Source: Seminavis robusta
Lineage: Eukaryota; Bacillariophyta; Bacillariophyceae; Naviculales; Naviculaceae
Reading direction: 5' to 3'
Length of the DNA stretch: 64,000 nucleotides
Assembly: GCA_903772945.1 (NCBI GenBank)
Contig: CAICTM010000080.1
Location: 62,001 to 126,000 of the forward strand
Shown: piece by piece, positions 1 to 10,349 of the stretch
Layout of the letters: the number at the start of each line of letters is the position of its first letter
How positions within the stretch are numbered: position 1 is the stretch's first letter
The notes under the pieces: generated by a model
Database searches by the model: none
Seen by the model: the letters and a program-made list of their open reading frames with translations, nothing else
What the model was told of the DNA's origin: nothing
Position numbers and translations under genes: made by a program

Positions 1-1069
1 TCAACCCACATACTATGCCATAGCATACTAGCAGCTCCTCAGCTTGGATCCGAATACAATGGATTCTGGAGTAGCTTCTGGAGCAGTACTTCTCGTCATT
101 GGGACATGGTTAATTCCACCTTCACGCGACTATCAAAGCTGCTTAGAGAAGATAACAGAACAAAAGAACATGCATGAACAGTGTCAGCTAGATGGTGCAA
201 TAACAATTGGGTTGGGTGGATAATACAGCTAGTTCGCTACTCAGGAACAGTAGAAGCCTTGAACCGGCATTTGTACCGGTGGAGGCACATACAGACTAGC
301 TAGCTAGTAGCTAGCTAGCTAGCTAAAGAAGTCCTGTTGTGGCTCTGTAGTAAAGTAACGGCTTGGTAAACGTCAGACCTCCAATGACTGCTTAGCCTTT
401 AACACCTATTGTGAAGAGTCACTTGGTAAAATAGCAATGTAAGTTCCTTGCACTGATCTTAAGTTCCATTTCAATTAAACGACAATGGAACACTTTTTGA
501 AACAACTATCTAGTAAGCCCCTCAAGTTGTCCCTAATACTATATTTTGGTAGAGTTTACCTTGTGTGGCCTTTGACAGACAGATTTGGTTTCAACAGCTG
601 TACTTCTAAGGGGCTCACTGGTCGGACTTTGGAGATTGAGATACTTAAAACAGAGTTTTGCGGATGCAAACTTCCTCTTCGGAGGTGGAAGTTATTATTT
701 GTCCTGGTGGCGTGTGGTTGTTTTTACCAGTCAGTGGGCAAGATGGCAAAAGGGTGTCAAAGGAACTCTGACGTTGCATGTTGCATGGTTTCCCATCAAA
801 AAGGTTATTTTGCCTCAATAGCTCTCGGCTCTCAATGACCTTTGTGAAAATAAATATCACTACCGTACGACCTTTCCTCCTCCCTCTCATAAAATTCAAT
901 TTGCCTTAACCGCAAACGCTTTCATCAGCCAAACTTCCAGCCAACTTTAGGATATTTTTGGTAGCATTCGCATTCTCACTACTACCACTTCCCATTGCAG
1001 TTCCACTACTATCCTCACAATCACACTACCTTCAATTTTTTATTTTAAAAATACCAACACAACATCACC
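1..1069. other. Gene-free stretch upstream of the DUF6824 gene
   Basis: No convincing coding region is seen. The open frames between about 485 and 900 are short, overlap on both strands and lack recognisable composition or motifs. The last 150 bases are pyrimidine- and A-rich and lead into the start codon at 1070, so they probably contain the 5' UTR and promoter of that gene. No clear TATA box was found. Confidence 0.6.
296..325. repeat. CTAG/TAGC tetranucleotide tract
   Basis: A run of TAGC units with one interruption. The same motif recurs in most intergenic stretches here, for example near 8285, 8625, 14728, 15010 and 15240, so it is a general feature of this genome's spacers rather than a local signal. 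Confidence 0.85.
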
Positions 1070-1960
1070 ATGCCACCCTCTACCATGTCCCGCGCCTTGA
1101 CGATGCTCCCTGAAGACTTTCTGCCCAATGTGACCCATGTCATCATTGGCCGTGGTAAGAAGCACAGCAAGCACTCGGGAAATCTCCGCTACTCGACTCT
1201 TGTCCACGAAGAAATGCACGCTTACGCCGCTGCCGAGAACAAGGCGGGCAAGAGCGAAGTGATCTCTCGTTTGGTGGCCCGGGTCCGCGAGACGGGCAAC
1301 TTTGTCCGTGAAGCGGGAAACGGTCGTTGGGCGCTCGTGGAGGAACATGCCGTCCGTACCACCACCGCGCAGCACTTTCGGGATGCCCTGTACTCCAAGT
1401 ACCGCAGTTCCAAGGAAATGAAAAAGCAAAAGCGCAAGGAAGAACGCCGGGAATCCATCACCAAGCCAGAAGAAGGAGACCTTCTACAAGGAGAAGGTGA
1501 AGGAGAAGACTGCAGCAGCAGCTTGATGTACGAGCCCTCCAAGAAACGAGCACGATGTGTGTCTCCCGAAAAGAGCCTGAACAATAGCTTGTCTACAGCT
1601 CCTGGCTTTTTCCAAAAGCAGTTCCTCCAAATGCCTCACATGATGATGCAACAACAGCAAGCGGCAACGCAAGCTCAAGCGGATGCTCTGTCTGTCTTTT
1701 CTAGTTCCATGTTCATGAACAAGATCAACTTCCAAGACTCCAACCCCTTTGAACCTACTCCCATCTGCTCCTCTTCTGATGCTGCTCCAAGTGGCTCTCT
1801 CTTTGGAGCCTTTGCAGACACCCTCAACTTTGCTGCACCTGTTGTTCCCAGCATGAGCATGAGCAGCAACCCCTTTGATGCCCTTCAAGAAATGCCCTTT
1901 TTTCATGAAGTGGACAACAGCACTGTCTGTGCCTCTGCTACACCAAGATTTGCTCTCTAA
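1070..1960 (+). CDS. DUF6824-domain protein
   Basis: A single-exon 296-residue protein. Residues 24-110 carry the DUF6824 pattern: a Gly-Arg-Gly near the start, the His-Ser-Gly-Asn-Leu-Arg-Tyr stretch, a Lys-Ser-Glu-Val-Ile segment, a Gly-Asn-Phe-Val run and a conserved Trp followed by a His-Phe-Arg-Asp-Ala-Leu helix. This domain is widespread in diatom proteins and its biochemical role is not established. A basic Lys/Arg/Glu stretch (about 113-132) could be a nuclear localisation signal. The C-terminal half is low complexity, rich in Gln, Ser, Phe, Met and Pro, with a four-Gln run near residue 195, as in transcription-factor activation regions. Nuclear regulation is inferred from this layout only. 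The first ATG is used; a second at 1085 would remove five residues. The nearest coding remains are a LINE fragment 2 kb downstream, so context adds nothing. Confidence 0.88.
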   Translation: MPPSTMSRALTMLPEDFLPNVTHVIIGRGKKHSKHSGNLRYSTLVHEEMHAYAAAENKAGKSEVISRLVARVRETGNFVREAGNGRWALVEEHAVRTTTAQHFRDALYSKYRSSKEMKKQKRKEERRESITKPEEGDLLQGEGEGEDCSSSLMYEPSKKRARCVSPEKSLNNSLSTAPGFFQKQFLQMPHMMMQQQQAATQAQADALSVFSSSMFMNKINFQDSNPFEPTPICSSSDAAPSGSLFGAFADTLNFAAPVVPSMSMSSNPFDALQEMPFFHEVDNSTVCASATPRFAL

Positions 1961-3889
1961 ACATGGTAGCTACAAACAAAGCAACCTCAAAGGCAGACCT
2001 CAAGACCTGATCATGTGCACAAAGCAGCAGCATGCAAGCCTGGACAGACCCTGAACTGAAGATACCTAACCAAACAAAAAGGCAGCAAGTGGCCTTCCTG
2101 CATCCCAAAGCCTCCAGCATCATACTTTGCCAGCCAATTTAGTCTATTTGTACATCAGCATAACATTTTTATTAGCACCACACGCACACACACACACACA
2201 CAAGTCATTTCCTCTAGACTGTCTAGCTATTAATAGAGTTAGACTGCGCAAAACCTGGAGCTTCGTCAGGTGGTGGGGTTGTCCAGCCAACTTGGCCAAT
2301 AAAGTCTCTTCTTCCCGCTACTGGTAACGATGAAAGTCCTTCTGTTAGCTAGATCCAGTCACCAACCAAGCAACCAACTGCTTTCCTACTACCACCATAC
2401 TCCTCCCCAATGCTCCTATCAGTAGCTAGCTAGCTAGTTGGCAGGAACGCTAGCTACCTACCTCAAGATTGCAAAAGTTTTTAGGAACAACCAACAGCCC
2501 GACCCAAAGAAGACTAAGGACTATTGCTCGTGGTCTCGTCGTGGCTGCTGCAGTCACTGGCTGGGTGGCTAAGCTCTACGGTAGACTAGTAGCTAGCTAC
2601 TAGCCAAGATCGCTCTTGTCTCATGGTAGCGCGTCTCTTAAGACGCATGTTGTCGATGAGTTTCCTTCTGCCTGTCGGTACTAAATTTTACTTATGAAGA
2701 TACAGTACTCGTTTCTGTGGAGGCGTTCGTACATCAACTAAATCTGTAAAAGGGTACTACACATCTCCAGTACCGTATTATGATAGCCTGTACCACCAAA
2801 AGCGGAGTAAAAAGCTCTACTGCCGTCCTGGACACTGCAGCTATACTGCAATAGCCACTGGTCGGTTATGAGTGTTATGACTGTCGAGTCGTCGAGTCCA
2901 CTGTCGAGGTCGCAAAAGTGCACACACACAATTCACAATTCGTTTTTCATCTGGTTTCATATGTCTCATCCAAGTCTCATCCAACATTCAAGAGGCAATT
3001 CGAAACTCGTGTCAGAAAATGTCAGGCAAACCAGCTTAAGTATCGACAAAGGTGATAATGTTGTAGCAAAGACATTTGAGACATCTATTTTGAAAGAATG
3101 CCAAGACACTTCAATAACGGGATTGAAGGAAACGAAGTCTGTTCCAAAGGTAAAGGTTATGTTTAGCTGTGTTCTATATCCCCTATTACCCTTCGAAGCA
3201 AAAAGATTCTTTATGGTCATTCAAACAGCTGACAGTCTGAGAAAGAATGCAAGGAAATGAGTGAAAAAAGGATTTACAAGATCGCATTACGACTTAGGGA
3301 GATGACACTAATGTCCAGCTGGATGTTCATTTTTTAAGTCCGTGTCAAACTGTGCTCATGAGCTGCTCATGAAACCTATGATTTATAATGCAAAAGGGCT
3401 CGTAGATCCATTTGCATTGTGCCAGAACTCAAAAGGGCTTGGTATCATGACTTCCGTGGGGCTTTCTGCGAGAATTAAGACTCACTAAGAGCCTTGTAAA
3501 CTTCAAGTCAGGGAGTATTGCCGAAAGCAGACTGAAGCATCTATCTTACTGCACAGCTGTTTCAACTTCCGAGTTCCGAGCGAACTTGACTCTGGCACTG
3601 TGCCCCTTGAAGTCCCTTGTATGAGAACTCGACTGTTTCGATTTGGCGAGTGGGGCACTCCCGCAAACTAAAGCATCAAAGTTGCTTGATGATACCTTTG
3701 GGTGTCCAGGACGGGGGAAAGTGTCACGGTTGGGTGCTAAACTTGAAAAGTAAGTGATGCATGAAGCATGCAGTTGCCCAAGTTGTATTTCAGAGATATA
3801 ACTTTTTAAAATGACATATCGTTCTCATTATTTGGGTGGCTTCATAGGCATTGCATTTGCGCTCGCCCCTTGGCTGGAATCCCAAACCC
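1961..3889. other. Gene-free stretch with a CA microsatellite
   Basis: No supported gene. It holds a (CA)n tract at about 2180-2202 and several CTAG clusters near 2425 and 2590. The longest open frame (2868-3260, plus) has no recognisable domain and overlaps an equally long antisense frame, so it is not called. Confidence 0.55.
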
Positions 3890-5050
3890 GAGGGTGGGAA
3901 CATTCTGTAGTGCTTTCCTCTGAAGTCTGCTCCAAATACCCGCATCTGCCTACTGTGGCCTGCAGAAGTCTCTTCAACATCAAAAATGGCAGTTTGTGCA
4001 GCGGGTGACCAGGTGCTCTGCCATTTCTTTTGCTGCCATTGAGGCAGCCTTCACCAACACCTTTCTCCCAGCTCATCTTTCGGAGCTTCCCACCCGCCAA
4101 CTTACCCGCTTCTTTGTCAAAGCAGCAGGCCTGGCCCTTCCCAATCCCACTAGCACTGTTGACGAAAATAACAGTGCAAGTCAGGACATCCGCAGTATGA
4201 TCAGTCTCTGTTATCCTTCCCAATAATTCCGAATTTCCACATTCGGGATCACCGTCAGGCAGTGTCTGATGGTCGTGATCGCCCCAAAGCTGCAGCTGCA
4301 AAAGAACCTTCACAAGGTTCTAATAAGTACCTTGCCTCATTCTGTTGTGAAGCGTGCCCCAGAGACTGGTAACTGGCTTCATGTGGTTCTGGTGCCTGAG
4401 AACAACACTGTTCTTGCTGCCCAGGAATTCCACGATGCATTGCACTTGCGCTACGATCAGAGACCCTCCGAACTCCCCACCACTAAGATGGATGTGGAGA
4501 GAAAGCAATTTTCCTGTACAAGCAATAATGAAGTGCACAACGAACTTTGTGGTCTTGTTGCCAAGGCATTCATCCCTAGTGCAGTCCGCGACGAACCCCA
4601 TCTCCATCTAAGTCATTATGCAGCTACGGATGCTTTGCCTCCCAGCGACTCACCTACACTTCTCACCCCATCCGAGGAATGAGGCGATCTCCTTATCTGT
4701 GGCCTCTGGCAACCTAGAACTGACGGCAAATTTGATGTTCGTGTCATCAATCTGAATGCTGCTTCTCATAGTCGCAAGGATCCTCACAAGGTCCTTCGCA
4801 ACCGCGAACGCGATTGCCGTGCTCCCCTCCTCCCTGCTCTCTCCCTGTGATTCCTCACGACCGCTGCCCAGCCCTGCCTAGTTCAGCACCCCTCGCTCCT
4901 TGAACCCTCAGAAGAGGCTGCCTGGGCTGTGCGTGGCGAACAAAGATGTTTCTCCCTTTCAAAAGCGTAACTTTGGCTTGTCAAGCCAGAAGATAAGGCT
5001 GAAAATGAAATAATACTCAAATGCCAATGGCAATGCTGATCTCAAGGTTC
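3890..5050 (+). mobile_element. LINE-type retroelement fragment: C-terminal RT region plus nuclease-like tail
   Basis: Translation in the plus direction shows blocks shared by a non-LTR element family found in diatoms and oomycetes. An Ala-Tyr-Cys-Gly-Leu-Gln segment leads to a Phe-Val-Gln-Arg-Val helix (about 3990-4010). Next comes a Phe-Leu-Pro-Ala region, then a Gly-Leu-Ala-Leu-Pro-Asn-Pro-Thr block (about 4126-4149), then Phe-His-Asp-Ala-Leu-His-Leu-Arg-Tyr (about 4426-4457), then Pro-Ser-Ala-Val-Arg-Asp-Glu-Pro (about 4576-4600). After a stop at 4680 the same frame continues with a Gly-Asp-Leu-Leu-Ile-Cys-Gly-Leu-Trp block and an Asp-Val-Arg-Val motif, consistent with a restriction-like endonuclease fold. 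In-frame stops occur near 4226, 4680 and 4850. Most of the reverse transcriptase is missing, so this is a 5'-truncated, decayed copy. Assignment rests on recalled family motifs, not on a search. Confidence 0.7.
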
Positions 5051-6250
5051 CTCCTGACCAAGAACTGTTTGAAAGGATGGAGATGCAAATCCAGTGAGCT
5101 AGCATTCAGTGATGGGGATCAGGAGTGACCGTGGCGGTATACACACAGGGTGAGCGGCGAAGCTGCGAACACCGTTCACTTGACACTAGTAGGTCTACAA
5201 GAATTAAAGCAGTCTTGGGGACTACATCATTAGTCTCTACTGAAAGCAGCGCTGCTTGAGATCCAAACTCAGGAAGGATCAAAGTGTGAGTTTCGCGATG
5301 GGATTTCAATAGGTTCTAGGTTGCAACCTTGGGTTGCTCCCGGCTCCAACGGGGGCTCCAAAACCTCTACACGGGCTTGTAGTAAGAAGAGGCTGGGGCC
5401 CCAGTTTGGTCATCTAGTGTATGCCGGGAGAGTAGATCTCCAAGGTTGGGCGGCCTGCTGTTAGGCAACAATGAATCACTGGATGTTGGGCTGCTTCTAG
5501 GTGACAGGGTGCCTCGTGATGGCTAGGGGCGCCCTGTTGGGTGGCTCGGCCACCTGTTCCCTCCAGGCCTGTTGGATTTGTAGGAGGGTGGGTCATGTGG
5601 GTGGTACTGGACATGCAGTAGGACAAAGTTGGGGTTCCTGTTGGCATTGTTGTGCTGCCAGGTTTTGCAAACAGAGGTATAACATTGATATGCGAACCAA
5701 ACCAAAGGAGCAACGGTGTTCTGGAACTTTGCCGGAGAAGCACTTGGTTGGTTTCTAGCTTCCACAGCAAGGAACCATGTGAGCGAGGTGATTGTCAAAA
5801 GCAAGGAACCATGCGAGCCCAAACCCAGCTAGCTAGAAGTGGAGATGATACTGTAGCTGATGTGTTTGAAAGGTCCAGTGACCACAACTTAGTCCAAACT
5901 ATAAAGATGAAAGCTTGTTCCCAGAAAGATGCAGTTCGAACAGCGACGGACAGCCAATCATGACAAAGCATCACTCGTCCTTATCTTGTGCAAAGCGGCC
6001 TCCTATCCTCTTTCCAGAAAGGTGCAAGCAAACGCACTGCATAACTAGCTAGTAGCAAGCTTGGCCTTGTCTAATGTATCCGTGGACCAGACAATTGAGC
6101 AGAGCTACAATGATACTGCCTTTTCTTCAAGTGGACTCAAAATCATAAGCGCTTTATTGGATGTAGCAAGCCAAGGAAACTAGCTAGAGGTTGCTTTTCA
6201 TTCAAAGCCACTCATGCAACCCAAGCTCTACAAATTGGATTGACGCTATT
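5051..6250. other. Gene-free stretch between the LINE fragment and the peroxidase gene
   Basis: Several overlapping open frames on both strands (5414-5963) have no domain and no consistent coding pattern. A short direct repeat around an AGCAAGGAACCATG word occurs at about 5766 and 5801. The final 250 bases are the 3' flank of the minus-strand peroxidase gene. Confidence 0.55.
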
Positions 6251-7651
6251 CTAAAAGAAAATATCATCTGGATTGCCGCTGCGTCCTACAGAGACTTGTG
6301 CCCCTTCTTGTGGAACTCCCGCGAATCGGCATGGATCAGTGGTACTGCATCCGCTGCTTGTGTCGTATCCATGAACCAAGAGTCTGTTAAAGACGTCATG
6401 GAAATCACTGAGGAACTGACTGTTGGAGTCTTGGTAGTCTTCCACAATGCTGCGTGTGGACGAGTTGGGGCATACGTTGTTTTGTAGGGCACGGACAAAC
6501 CGATTATTCCCTCCACCTCCTCCACCACCGCCTCCACCACCGCCTCCACCACCATTACGGAATCGACAATTGACTCTTCCGTCACTGCCCATGTCTCCCG
6601 AAAAGTCCCTGACGAGTGCAATGTCTACATTCAACATGATGATTCCATCTTCATCGGCATCACCACTGCCGCCATCACCACCTTCCCATTGAAAGCGATT
6701 AGCATTGACTTGATTCCATCGCACATTATCTTGCAACTGCTGATAATAGTCATTGTCCAATTCTTCCTCGTCATCATCCCACCCCCGTCCAACAAAACCA
6801 CTATTGTCTTCATCGACCTTTCCAATACTGTGCGCGCCCATGAGCGCCACGGTTTGTCTAGCATCAAAGCCAAACTCGTCATTGAAAAAGCCAAGTAATC
6901 CGTGAATGTCCATGTCGGCACTGGGCATTTGGATAACGGGTCCACTCATGGGATCTGTCACACCAGCACAATTTTGACGGCCCACCCAGACCATGTCAAA
7001 ATCTTCTTGACTTTGTGTCACGTCGGCTCCTACCAGTGCTGCCAATGCCCAGATATCCGCCCGACTGATGCATTCATTTTCATGGGTCGTCACAACTTCT
7101 TGCAGAGCTTGAATGGGGACTTCCAATCCGGCATTTTCTGGATCACTCATGTCGACACAGCCATCGCAGCCACCGACGCAGTCATGAAATCCAAGCCGCA
7201 CAAATTTGGGTGCCATGTTGACGTTGGCATTGTCAATGACCGTTTCAATGGCTTGTCGAATGGTTTGGATTTCCGTCTGTGTGACGGGTGTGGTACTGCA
7301 CGATCGGGGTGGTGGACCCGTGGGTTGTGAGGTCGGTTGTGACGAGGAAGATGTCGGTGACGGCGTGCGGGGCGGCAATGTCATGGAGACGGATCCAAAT
7401 GACATGGCCGCATCGGTGGGAGGCGGTGTGGGTGCTGGAGTGGTAACTTCATCTTCTACTTGAATGGATTCTTCGGACGGAATAACTTCCTCAGTTGGTG
7501 ATTCTGTCATTATCATCATCATCATCGTCTCATTCAATGTCATTGCAGTGGCGTTACTAGCGTCATCTTGCGCTTGTGCTACCACCGACACGGCAGAAGG
7601 ACCAACGGCCAACGCCAACAAGATGGCTACAAACTTGGTGGAGATGGGCAT
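6251..7651 (-). CDS. Secreted haem peroxidase (plant/fungal peroxidase superfamily)
   Basis: A 466-residue single-exon protein read from the ATG at 7651; the open frame reaches 7657 only by using TTG. Residues 1-26 form a signal peptide. Residues 30-120 are a Thr/Ser/Pro-rich stalk with a run of Met at 43-48. The catalytic domain follows. The distal haem site has Arg152 and His156 in the Phe-His-Asp-Cys motif, next to a Cys-rich Gly-Gly-Cys-Asp-Gly-Cys loop. The proximal haem-ligand region has His274 in Gly-Ala-His-Ser. Family members reduce hydrogen peroxide while oxidising small donors, with haem as cofactor. Near residues 367-381 lies a run of about 15 glycines encoded by GGN repeats, probably a surface loop or slippage expansion. 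Location outside the cell or in the secretory pathway is inferred from the signal peptide. Substrate cannot be predicted. Confidence 0.9.
   Translation of the reverse strand: MPISTKFVAILLALAVGPSAVSVVAQAQDDASNATAMTLNETMMMMIMTESPTEEVIPSEESIQVEDEVTTPAPTPPPTDAAMSFGSVSMTLPPRTPSPTSSSSQPTSQPTGPPPRSCSTTPVTQTEIQTIRQAIETVIDNANVNMAPKFVRLGFHDCVGGCDGCVDMSDPENAGLEVPIQALQEVVTTHENECISRADIWALAALVGADVTQSQEDFDMVWVGRQNCAGVTDPMSGPVIQMPSADMDIHGLLGFFNDEFGFDARQTVALMGAHSIGKVDEDNSGFVGRGWDDDEEELDNDYYQQLQDNVRWNQVNANRFQWEGGDGGSGDADEDGIIMLNVDIALVRDFSGDMGSDGRVNCRFRNGGGGGGGGGGGGGGGNNRFVRALQNNVCPNSSTRSIVEDYQDSNSQFLSDFHDVFNRLLVHGYDTSSGCSTTDPCRFAGVPQEGAQVSVGRSGNPDDIFF
6511..6555 (-). repeat. GGN trinucleotide tract coding polyglycine
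   Basis: In-frame repeat of glycine codons inside the peroxidase gene. Mixed third bases (GGT, GGA, GGC, GGG) suggest either an old tract or selection for glycine rather than a fresh single-codon slippage event. Confidence 0.85.
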
Positions 7652-8067
7652 TGTCAATATCCTCCTCAGTCAAGGGATAGCTAGCTAGGGCTGATTTCTT
7701 TCCTTTTGGAGGGAGACAACAAACAGCAGAAAGAGAAATTGTGAGAAAGACAGAATTTAAGATGAGGGACCAAAGAGGTTTGGGGGCATGTTCTCTCTTC
7801 CTTCGCTCATTTTATTGGCATCGTTCACCTTTGCAGATCGTCCGATGACCAAGGGTTGTAAAGAGAGGTAGACAACATGTTAGGTTATCCGCGGGCTACA
7901 TGATAGTATTTGGTTATACCCCTGTTGATACCCCACAATTTCACACGATTGGCGGATCTTTCTTCTTCCGCCCGGGTGGATTTACGAAAAGATAATGGTT
8001 CCAAGTTGATCTTGCCAAGGTGTGGTGTGGTACCGGTTCCGGAGGAGCTGGTCGCGCTATCCTATCC

Positions 8068-8400
8068 GCGATAAGGCACTACCCAAAGTTTTGGTCATGG
8101 CCGCTTGAAGCATTGGAGGTGTAGAGTTTGGCATAGGGAATTGATCTATGGAAGCCGGCAGTGGGCCAGGCTACAGTGATAGATGCATGGTTGATTGCAA
8201 ATTACAAGTTGACCAGTCGCTCGACACCGCAATGCCCAAGGTTTCGGTCGTAGCCACTTGAAACATTGGGTACATGTAGAGTTTGGCATACGGAATGATC
8301 TAGCTAGCTAGGGAAGCCGGCAGTGGGTCAGGCTCCGGTACGGTACCAGTACACTACGGTATGGTTGATTACAAGTTGCAAAGTGAACCTGATCGGTGGC
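8068..8400. repeat. Two imperfect tandem copies of an about 155-bp unit
   Basis: The words CCCAA(A/G)GTTT(T/C)GGTC, GTAGAGTTTGGCATA, GAAGCCGGCAGTGGG and ATGGTTGATT occur in the same order in both copies (first copy about 8090-8195, second about 8232-8375). Short indels and substitutions separate the copies. Non-coding. Confidence 0.75.
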
Positions 8401-8416
8401 TGGCTGACCATTCATC

Positions 8417-8970
8417 CATCAGAATGGATCTTGGCTAAGTTGCTTCTTGCTTCTATTCATGTAATTTGTTCTTTGCATACAGTAGTCTTCATTCCTACTG
8501 TTGCGAGGGATGGTCTGCCAGCCATTTCTTGCTTGGCCAACTGATTGACAGTCCTCTTTCAGCAATGCAAAATCGTCAAAAGACAAGATTAAGTTTAAAC
8601 TCACACTCAGCTTCATTTTGTGTTGCTAGCTAGCTAGCTCTAGCAAGGTTGATCGCCGAAGGGTGGGTTTGTTCTTATTCGGCAAAGTCAATTTTAAACT
8701 TGGCAGAGCATTTAGAGTGTTACCCCCTCCCTGTTGCAAAGCACTCACTAGCTACCGGTAGATGACCATTGACCAACAATAGTATGTTAGACTGGCTGGA
8801 TGATCTTGGCTACTAAGTTGCTTCCTACATCTATCTATTCATATATAGATATATTGGGCGTGTGTTCTATCATTTCCTGGCTAATGAGCCAGCTCTTTCA
8901 ACAATACAAAATCTTCAAAATAGTACTACATGTACTACATGTACATCGCGCTCAGCATTTCCCAATGGAA
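8417..8970. repeat. Imperfect direct repeat pair (about 8417-8616 and 8797-8970)
   Basis: Both segments share, in order, GATCTTGGCTA, TAAGTTGCTTC, CTATTCAT, a TTTCA(G/A)CAAT(G/A)CAAAATC word and CGCTCAGC/CACTCAGC. The similarity is patchy, indicating an old duplication. Confidence 0.6.
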
Positions 8971-9074
8971 CGGTTGCTTGAGAATACAGTAGCAAGTTGG
9001 GGGCATTGCATTTCCAGGCCAGACTGAGCCAGCTGAACACTTTCTTCAAACATACTAAGTCCCACCGAACCTGC

Positions 9075-10349
9075 CTATAGGAGAGGGGTTTGGAGGGGCG
9101 TCTCAGAAGTTTGAGATCCTACCGTCCCATTGATGCCAGATGCAGCAACGGCCGGGGCAGCATCACCGACTAGACGAAACTCGGTCAAAACGGCTCGATG
9201 ATCGGAAGGCCAAGGTGCCTCAATTCCGTAATGGATCTTGTCCTCATACGGCAAATCCGACTCGTCCACCAAGGTATCCCTCGCGGTCATGATGGGTGTT
9301 CCGACCAAGTGAGCATCGTGGGCTTTTAATGATAATTGTTGTTGCTGGGGATTGTTGTTTTTGTAAAAGATAAAGTCAATTCGATCCCGTTCATCGGACA
9401 ACTTGGCCCAATCCGTCTTCTTTTTGTGGGTCGCGCCATTCCCCTGCGCTGCCGATGGCCATGTATACCCGGGATGTGTGACGGGGTTCGGATAGAGCTC
9501 TCGGTAGCTATCGACATATCCATTCTCGAGAAGCAGGCGTGTGGAATCCCATTCGTAGACGAGACCATTGTGATCTACCGTTTGTGCGGTAGCTTTGGTC
9601 CAATCCAGAGCCGATGGCTCGTTGAAATCGCCCATGACAATCACGGCCGCAACAGTGTCCGACAAGGTAGCGGCATCCTCCATTAGCTTTTCAATAGCTT
9701 GTGGTCGTCCGGATTGCATATTATCCTCGTGGATCAACTGTGGATCCACCATGGGTTCTAATGGATGATTTCCCGGTTGACAAAAGATCATTTCTTTCCA
9801 AGACTTTGGAGACCGCCTTGCTTTCCACCCTGGAAAGTTCCAGCTAAAGCTGTTATAGCCTCGCGGTAGGTAACACGTGTAACTGCGGTATTCCAAATGA
9901 ACCGAGTAGACGGCTACTGGAAGCGGCGTTTTGTTATCTTGATGATGATGATTGACCTGGACAATGGATCTCACGATACAATTCTCCAACGTTCTGTAGA
10001 CAACCGTTTGCTCCGTAATGGGATAACGTGATAGAATGGCCGTATCGGCATCCATGCTCAGCTTGAAGGGATTGCCGGCAAAGCTACCGTAAAAGTCAAC
10101 CCCTCGCGCCTTTAACGCCTTCTTGAGACGCCCTACAAAGTCGCCTGTGAAATTCTTGACTTCAATCAAGGAGACAATATCAGCCTTGGAGTCGATAATG
10201 GCATCGGCAGTCAGCTCCAAGCCTTCCCGGACTCGTGTGGCATCCAGCCAGACATTGAATTGGAGACACTTGAGTGTTGGTGGTGGCATGATGTTTCCCT
10301 CGGTGGGAGTTGGTGTTGTTGTTTCTGTAGATAGGTTGTTGGGTGTCAT
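9075..10349 (-). CDS. Endonuclease/exonuclease/phosphatase-fold enzyme
   Basis: A 424-residue single-exon protein read from the ATG at 10349. The frame stays open for 136 further codons upstream, but that part has no domain character and follows no better start. The fold is shown by Leu-Gln-Phe-Asn-Val-Trp at residues 29-34, the metal-binding Glu63 in Ser-Leu-Ile-Glu-Val, the Met-Gly-Asp-Phe-Asn-Glu active-site motif in the middle third, Asp-Arg-Ile-Asp-Phe-Ile-Phe, and the terminal Pro-Ser-Asp-His-Arg-Ala catalytic His motif. The family uses Mg2+ to cleave phosphodiesters in nucleic acids, sphingomyelin or inositol phosphates. Which substrate applies here is not visible. An aromatic- and basic-rich insertion lies between the central strands. 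No signal peptide or membrane segment is present. Confidence 0.88.
   Translation of the reverse strand: MTPNNLSTETTTPTPTEGNIMPPPTLKCLQFNVWLDATRVREGLELTADAIIDSKADIVSLIEVKNFTGDFVGRLKKALKARGVDFYGSFAGNPFKLSMDADTAILSRYPITEQTVVYRTLENCIVRSIVQVNHHHQDNKTPLPVAVYSVHLEYRSYTCYLPRGYNSFSWNFPGWKARRSPKSWKEMIFCQPGNHPLEPMVDPQLIHEDNMQSGRPQAIEKLMEDAATLSDTVAAVIVMGDFNEPSALDWTKATAQTVDHNGLVYEWDSTRLLLENGYVDSYRELYPNPVTHPGYTWPSAAQGNGATHKKKTDWAKLSDERDRIDFIFYKNNNPQQQQLSLKAHDAHLVGTPIMTARDTLVDESDLPYEDKIHYGIEAPWPSDHRAVLTEFRLVGDAAPAVAASGINGTVGSQTSETPLQTPLL

Larger units (their letters stand above)
7652..9074. other. Gene-free spacer built from decayed local duplications
   Basis: It lies between two minus-strand genes and should include the peroxidase promoter (7652 upward) and the 3' end of the phosphatase-fold gene. 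No coding frame is convincing. It contains two sets of imperfect direct repeats listed separately. Confidence 0.6.

Noticed and set aside
485-899. Overlapping open frames on both strands
   Set aside because: No domain, no composition bias and equal openness on the opposite strand.
3828-4313. 161-codon minus-strand open frame
   Set aside because: Antisense shadow of the LINE fragment, whose plus-strand translation carries recognisable motifs.
4354-4480. Resemblance to the end of a DUF6824 domain (Trp ... Phe-His-Asp-Ala-Leu ... Tyr)
   Set aside because: Neighbouring blocks before and after fit a LINE C-terminal region much better, so the similarity to DUF6824 is coincidental.
5414-5963. Four overlapping open frames of about 100 codons
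   Set aside because: Present on both strands with no protein family features.
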